The notes beneath the pieces are model-generated. The model saw nothing but the letters and a program-made list of their open reading frames with translations. It had not been told where the DNA came from and did not search any database. The position numbers were made by a program, and so were the translations under genes. Below, piece after piece: positions 59,708-64,000 of a stretch of 64,000 bases of DNA; the stretch's first letter is position 1; the number at the start of each line of letters is the position of its first letter. The stretch lies in NCBI RefSeq assembly GCF_044142105.1, contig NZ_JBGTYM010000001.1:806001-870000 (forward strand), read 5' to 3'. Origin of the DNA: Pseudogemmobacter sp044142105. Lineage in GTDB: Bacteria; Pseudomonadota; Alphaproteobacteria; Rhodobacterales; Rhodobacteraceae.

Positions 59708-60409
59708 TCAGTCGGTCGCCGTGCCGACGCTGTCGAGCTTCGGCCGTTCGTCGACGGGCATCTTGCCGTCGACCAGGTAGATCACCTGTTCGGCGATGGC
59801 GGTGGCGTGGTCGCCGACGCGCTCGATGTTCTTGGCGATGAAATGCAGATGCATGCAGGCCGAGATCGTGCGCGGGTCTTCCAGCATATAGGTCAGGAAC
59901 TGGCGGAAGAGCCCGTTATACATCTGGTCGACTTCCTGGTCGCGGCGGCGGACCTCGGCCGCCTTCTGGGCATCGCGGGCGATATAGGCGTCAAGCGCGT
60001 CGGACAGTTGCGAAACCACGGCCTTGGCCATGCGGCGCACCGCGCCCGGCGCGCCATTCACCGGCGACATCTGCATCAGGACCAGGCTGCGCTTGGCCAG
60101 GTTCTTGGCATAGTCGCCCGAGCGTTCCAGCGCCGAGGCCATGCGCATCACCGTGAGGACGGTGCGCAGGTCGGTGGCATTGGGCGCCCGCAGCGCGATG
60201 ATCCGGGCGCAATCGGTCTGGATCAGCTCTTCCATCTCGTCGATGGCCTTGTCGGCGGCGCGGACCTTTTCGGCCAGCGCCTCGTCGCGGCGCTCGAGCG
60301 CCTCGGCGGCGTCGAGAAGCGCCTTCTCGACCAGGCCGCCCATCTTCATCACCTGCGCCTGAACCCCTTCGAGGTCGCGGTCGAAGGCGGACACGATATG
60401 CTGTTCCAT
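59708..60409 (-). CDS. phoU: Phosphate signalling protein PhoU
   Basis: Protein of 233 aa of two repeated three-helix bundles that couples the Pst transporter to PhoR/PhoB. Typical metal-binding motifs ERSGDYAKNLAKRS (first repeat) and ERVGDHATAIAEQV (second repeat) are both intact. The ATG at 60409 begins MEQHIVSAFDRDL, the usual family start. It follows pstB by 13 bases. Confidence 0.95.
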   Translation of the reverse strand: MEQHIVSAFDRDLEGVQAQVMKMGGLVEKALLDAAEALERRDEALAEKVRAADKAIDEMEELIQTDCARIIALRAPNATDLRTVLTVMRMASALERSGDYAKNLAKRSLVLMQMSPVNGAPGAVRRMAKAVVSQLSDALDAYIARDAQKAAEVRRRDQEVDQMYNGLFRQFLTYMLEDPRTISACMHLHFIAKNIERVGDHATAIAEQVIYLVDGKMPVDERPKLDSVGTATD

Positions 60410-60422
60410 CAACTGTCTCCCG

Positions 60423-61226
60423 TCAGCCGATCCGGCCGGAAATATAGGCTTCGGTCCGCGGGTCATGCGGATTGGTGAAGATCTGGGTCGTGTCGCCATA
60501 TTCCACGAGGTTGCCCAGGTGGAAGAAGGCGGTCTTCTGGCTGACGCGCCCGGCCTGCTGCATCGAATGGGTCACGATCACCACCGAGAAATTGGTGCGC
60601 AGCTCGTCGATCAGCTCTTCCACCTGGGCGGTGGCGATCGGGTCAAGCGCCGAGCAGGGTTCGTCCATGAGCAGGACTTCGGGCGAGGTCGCCACGGCAC
60701 GGGCGATGCAGAGGCGCTGCTGCTGTCCGCCCGACAAGCCGGTGCCGGGCGCGTGGAGACGGTCTTTCACCTCGTTCCACAGCGCGGCTTTCCTCAGCGA
60801 GCTTTCGACCACCTCGTCCAGTTCCGCCTTGTTGCGGGTCAGACCGTGGATGCGCGGGCCATAGGCGACATTGTCATAGATCGACTTCGGGAAGGGGTTG
60901 GGCTTCTGGAACACCATGCCGACCTTGGCGCGAAGCTGCACGGGATCGACGCGAGGATCCCGGATATCCTCGCCCTCCAGCAGGATCTTGCCCTCGACGC
61001 GGCAGATCGGGATGGTGTCGTTCATCCGGTTCAGCGTGCGCAGGAAGGTGGATTTCCCGCAGCCCGACGGCCCGATGAAGGCGGTCACGGCCTTGTCGAG
61101 GATCTCGACCGAGACATCCTTGATGGCGTGGTTCTCGCCATAATAGACCTGCACATCCTTGGCCGAGATTTTCGATTGGTTCATGTCCACGGAAGCGTCC
61201 GTCATTCGCATGTCGTTCATGTTCAT
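60423..61226 (-). CDS. pstB: Phosphate ABC transporter ATP-binding protein
   Basis: ATPase of 267 aa powering phosphate import. Walker A GPSGCGKST (~52-60), Q-loop FQKPNPFPKSI, signature LSGGQQQRLCIARA and Walker B VLLMDEPCSALDP are all complete. The first ~17 residues are Met-rich; several in-frame ATGs (61226, 61211, 61182) are possible starts. Follows pstA by 21 bases. Confidence 0.95.
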   Translation of the reverse strand: MNMNDMRMTDASVDMNQSKISAKDVQVYYGENHAIKDVSVEILDKAVTAFIGPSGCGKSTFLRTLNRMNDTIPICRVEGKILLEGEDIRDPRVDPVQLRAKVGMVFQKPNPFPKSIYDNVAYGPRIHGLTRNKAELDEVVESSLRKAALWNEVKDRLHAPGTGLSGGQQQRLCIARAVATSPEVLLMDEPCSALDPIATAQVEELIDELRTNFSVVIVTHSMQQAGRVSQKTAFFHLGNLVEYGDTTQIFTNPHDPRTEAYISGRIG

Positions 61227-61247
61227 ATCCGTTTGTTCCTGTGTGAC

Positions 61248-62606
61248 CTACCAGCGGCGTTCGAATTTGCGACGCAGGAGGATGGCGGCCACGTTCATGA
61301 CCAGGAGGAAGACGAGAAGCACAATGATCGCGCCATTCGAGCGTTCGATGAAGGCGGGGTCCGAGCGCGAGGCCCAGGAATAGACCTGCACCGGCAGCGC
61401 GGTGGCCGGATCGCCGAAGCCCTCGATCGGCGCGCCCGGGTAGTTGTCGACGAAAGCCACCATGCCGATCAGAAGCAGCGGCGCGGTTTCGCCAAGGGCC
61501 GAGGCCAGGCCAAGGATGGCGCCGGTCAGGATGCCGGGCATGGCAAGCGGCAGGACATGGTGGAACACGGTCTGCATCCGCGACGCACCGATGCCCAGGG
61601 CCGCGTCGCGGATCGAGGGCGGCACCGCCTTAATGGCCGAGCGGGTGGCGATGATGATCGTGGGCAGGGTCATCAGCGAGATCACCAGCGCGCCGACCAG
61701 CGCGGAGGATTGCGGGAACTCCATGAAGTTGATGAAGACCGAAAGACCCAGAATGCCGAACACGATCGAGGGCACGGCGGCGAGGTTCGAGATATTCACC
61801 TCGATCAGGTCGGTCCAGCGGTTCTTGGGCGCGAATTCCTCAAGATAGATGCTGGCCGCGACGCCGACCGGCACGCACATCACAGCGACCAGAAGCATCA
61901 TGTACAGCGAGCCCACGAGCGCCACGCCCAGACCCGCCGCCTCGGGCCGCTGGTCCGAGGCATCGGGCAGCGTGAGGAATTGCAGGTTGAATTTCTTCGC
62001 CAGCATGCCGGCGGCGATCAGCCGGTCGGCAAGCTCGAGCTGTTCCGGGGTGACATTGCCGTCGCGCTTCGCGGTGATCTTGGTGACGCGGCCCTTCATG
62101 TAGCCGTCGATGCGGCCACCGGCCAGGACGGTCACGTCGATGGTCTGGCCCAGAAGCGCGGGATCCGCCAGGACGCGGGCGCGCAAATCGCCGGCTGCAT
62201 CCTTGGAAATCATCGCGACGACGTCCTTTTCCGGCATGTCGGCAGTGTCGATCCCCTTGGCAGCCAGCGCGGCCACGAAGGATTTGCCCAGAACCTTGCC
62301 ATATCCGATGGTGGTGACCTTGGTCATCTCGTCGCGGTTGCCATTGCCCTTGGGGTCAAGCACGGCGGCGTCCAGCGTGACAGGAAAGCTGAGCTTGGCC
62401 TGCACGAAGGCCGAGCTGCCGTCGCGCAAGATGATGAAAAGCATCAGCGCCAGGATCGAGAGGCTGAGCGCGATGGCGACAAGCCCGTAGAGACGGAACC
62501 GTCTTTCCACCGCGTTGCGGCGCTTCATCTCGGGCGAGGCGGTCAGGATGGACCGCTTCGTGACCGTGCGCAGGGGGGCTGCGCCTGCTGACGAAAGATC
62601 GGTCAT
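61248..62606 (-). CDS. pstA: Phosphate ABC transporter permease PstA
   Basis: Permease of 452 aa. A first membrane helix near 45-65 is followed by a ~150-residue periplasmic-type insert, then the five-helix transport domain with the coupling loop DAALGIGASRMQTVFHHVLPLAMPGIL. The long insert is common in the alphaproteobacterial version. The ATG at 62606 overlaps the pstC stop as ATGA. Confidence 0.93.
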   Translation of the reverse strand: MTDLSSAGAAPLRTVTKRSILTASPEMKRRNAVERRFRLYGLVAIALSLSILALMLFIILRDGSSAFVQAKLSFPVTLDAAVLDPKGNGNRDEMTKVTTIGYGKVLGKSFVAALAAKGIDTADMPEKDVVAMISKDAAGDLRARVLADPALLGQTIDVTVLAGGRIDGYMKGRVTKITAKRDGNVTPEQLELADRLIAAGMLAKKFNLQFLTLPDASDQRPEAAGLGVALVGSLYMMLLVAVMCVPVGVAASIYLEEFAPKNRWTDLIEVNISNLAAVPSIVFGILGLSVFINFMEFPQSSALVGALVISLMTLPTIIIATRSAIKAVPPSIRDAALGIGASRMQTVFHHVLPLAMPGILTGAILGLASALGETAPLLLIGMVAFVDNYPGAPIEGFGDPATALPVQVYSWASRSDPAFIERSNGAIIVLLVFLLVMNVAAILLRRKFERRW

Positions 62607-64000
62607 TCGTATTGCTCCCGGTATTTGCGCACGATCCACAGCGCCAGGATGTTCAGCGCTAGCGTGATGACGAAAAGGGTGATGCCAAGAGCGAAGGCCA
62701 CCAGCGTCTCGGGGCTGGCGAAATCGGTGTCGCCGGTCAGCTGGCCCACGATCTTCACCGTCATCGTTGTCATGGCCTCGAAGGGATTGAGGCTGAGCTT
62801 GGCGGCGGCGCCTGCGCCCATGGTCACGATCATGGTTTCGCCGATGGCGCGCGAGGCGGCCATAAGCACCGCGCCCATGATGCCCGGCAGCGCGGCGGGC
62901 AGGATCACCTGCTTGATGGTTTCGGCGCGGGTGGCACCGATGCCGTAGCTGCCATCGCGCAGCGATTGCGGCACCGAGTTGATGATGTCATCTGACAGGG
63001 AGGAGATGAAAGGAATGTTCAGGATCCCGATCACGATCCCCGCCGTCATCACCGAAGAGCCGGAATTTCCAAGACCCAGGGGCTGGGCGAAGTAATCGCG
63101 CAGGAAGGGGCCGACGGTGACAAGCGCGAAAAGGCCGAAGACCACGGTCGGGATGCCGGCAATGACCTCGATCAGCGGCTTGATCCAGGCGCGGACGCGC
63201 TTTGAGGCATATTCGGCCAGGTAGATCGCGGCGAAAAGACCCAGTGGCACCGCGACGATCATCGAAATGACGGTGATGTACAGCGTGCCCCACAGGAGCG
63301 GCAGGAAGCCAAGCTCCGAGCCGCCGCGGAAGTTCGGGCTCCAGGTCAGGCCGAAGAAGAACTCGCTGAGCGGATACTGCCGGAAGAAGTTCACGCTTTC
63401 CGAGAAGAGCGACCAGACGATCCCGACCGTGGTCAGGATGGCGATGGTCGAGGCCAGCATCAGCAGGCCCATCAGCGCCGCTTCCACCCGGTTGCGAGCC
63501 CAGAAATCGGGCTTGGTCCAGGCGAGCGCCAGGCCAAGGCCGATCACGCCCGCTCCGATCACGATCACGGCGCGCCAGAAGGAGACGGTCTTGGTGATCT
63601 CGCGATATTCCTGCGCGGCGGCGAGGACATCCTTGTTGACATCCGAGCCCAGCGCGACGCCGACCGAGGCCAGCTTGCCGCGCACATCGGTGAATTCGGT
63701 CCGCAGCATGGCCGCTTCCTGCTCGGTCATCTTGCCGCCCGCGACGGCGGCATCCAGCCCCCCGGCCAGGCGGCGCACATCGGCCATGGTCAGCTCCAGC
63801 GCGGCCGGGTCACTGACCATCGCCGCAGGCAGCGTATCGGTCACGTCGCGCTGCACGAGGATCGGCTGCACGATGACCCAGAGGATCAGAAGAAGCATGG
63901 CCGGGATCAGCGCCATCAGCGCGGCGTGCCAGCCGTAATAGCCCGGCAGCGAATGCAGGAGCCTGGGGTTGCGCCCGGACAGCAGCAGCGCGCGCTGCCG
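62603..64000 (-). CDS. pstC: Phosphate ABC transporter permease PstC (partial, runs off right edge)
   Basis: Permease with 465 visible residues. The frame is open to base 64000 with no stop; sequence before the in-window ATG at 63916 (RLLHSLPGYYGWHAAL) is conserved in PstC, so the true start lies outside. A helix at ~30-45, a ~100-residue periplasmic insert and the C-terminal transport domain with SYGIGATRAETIKQVILPAALPGIMG are seen. pstS is expected further right. Confidence 0.92.
   Translation of the reverse strand, partial: RQRALLLSGRNPRLLHSLPGYYGWHAALMALIPAMLLLILWVIVQPILVQRDVTDTLPAAMVSDPAALELTMADVRRLAGGLDAAVAGGKMTEQEAAMLRTEFTDVRGKLASVGVALGSDVNKDVLAAAQEYREITKTVSFWRAVIVIGAGVIGLGLALAWTKPDFWARNRVEAALMGLLMLASTIAILTTVGIVWSLFSESVNFFRQYPLSEFFFGLTWSPNFRGGSELGFLPLLWGTLYITVISMIVAVPLGLFAAIYLAEYASKRVRAWIKPLIEVIAGIPTVVFGLFALVTVGPFLRDYFAQPLGLGNSGSSVMTAGIVIGILNIPFISSLSDDIINSVPQSLRDGSYGIGATRAETIKQVILPAALPGIMGAVLMAASRAIGETMIVTMGAGAAAKLSLNPFEAMTTMTVKIVGQLTGDTDFASPETLVAFALGITLFVITLALNILALWIVRKYREQYE

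Overview
The window looks like chromosomal DNA of an alphaproteobacterium of the order Rhodobacterales (Rhodobacter/Paracoccus-like). The evidence is high GC with strong GC3 bias, a complete-looking gene transfer agent (GTA) structural cluster in RcGTA order, a Rhodobacter-type ferredoxin/flavodoxin reductase, and the cobA-DUF2849-cysI-cysH-DUF934 sulfur operon. I found no insertion sequence, CRISPR array, rRNA or tRNA. No gene-free stretch exceeds 300 bases. Genes are cut at both window edges: GTA g15 at base 1 and pstC at base 64000.

1-13304 (minus strand) is the GTA head-tail cluster g1 to g15, read right to left: terminase small and large subunits, portal, g3.5, prohead protease, HK97 capsid, head-tail connectors, tail protein, tape measure, baseplate-like g12/g13, NlpC/P60 peptidase and the giant g15. 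Many junctions are 4-bp ATGA overlaps, so the cluster is probably one translationally coupled operon. Its leader (13305-13512) holds a promoter-like pair, a CtrA-like motif and an intrinsic-terminator hairpin lying between that promoter and g1. Upstream are mltG, fabF, a soluble lytic transglycosylase and ssb.

17598-31597 is mostly plus-strand housekeeping. It contains a membrane acyltransferase, sufT, a SatD/DUF3307 pair preceded by three phased operator-like dyads, an IscA-type protein, tpiA and an EamA transporter coupled to a P450. Next come an Lrp regulator divergent from the siroheme/sulfite-reduction operon, fpr, infC (apparently starting at ATA) and an ArsR/AHSA1 pair.

31594-39345 (minus) carries molybdenum-hydroxylase maturation genes (MoxR ATPase, VWA/CoxE-like, XdhC, a molybdopterin-binding protein) with a large Ala-rich OmpA-family protein among them, then a LysR regulator divergent from glutaryl-CoA dehydrogenase. 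40836-46334 is a glycosyltransferase group with an unrecognised companion gene. 46341-54588 holds an LprI-like protein, pyrC, pyrE, dnaB, a lipoprotein, moaA, a fatty acid desaturase and an iron locus (bfr, bfd, hemP and an unlisted 50-aa gene) under operator-like palindromes. 54589-58891 has a dipeptidase, NnrU, and an APH-type kinase coupled to a class-III PLP enzyme. 58989-64000 is the phosphate operon pstC-pstA-pstB-phoU-phoB (minus).

A short interspersed intergenic element occurs at least four times at gene ends. Functions were assigned by reading the translations; no database search was possible.
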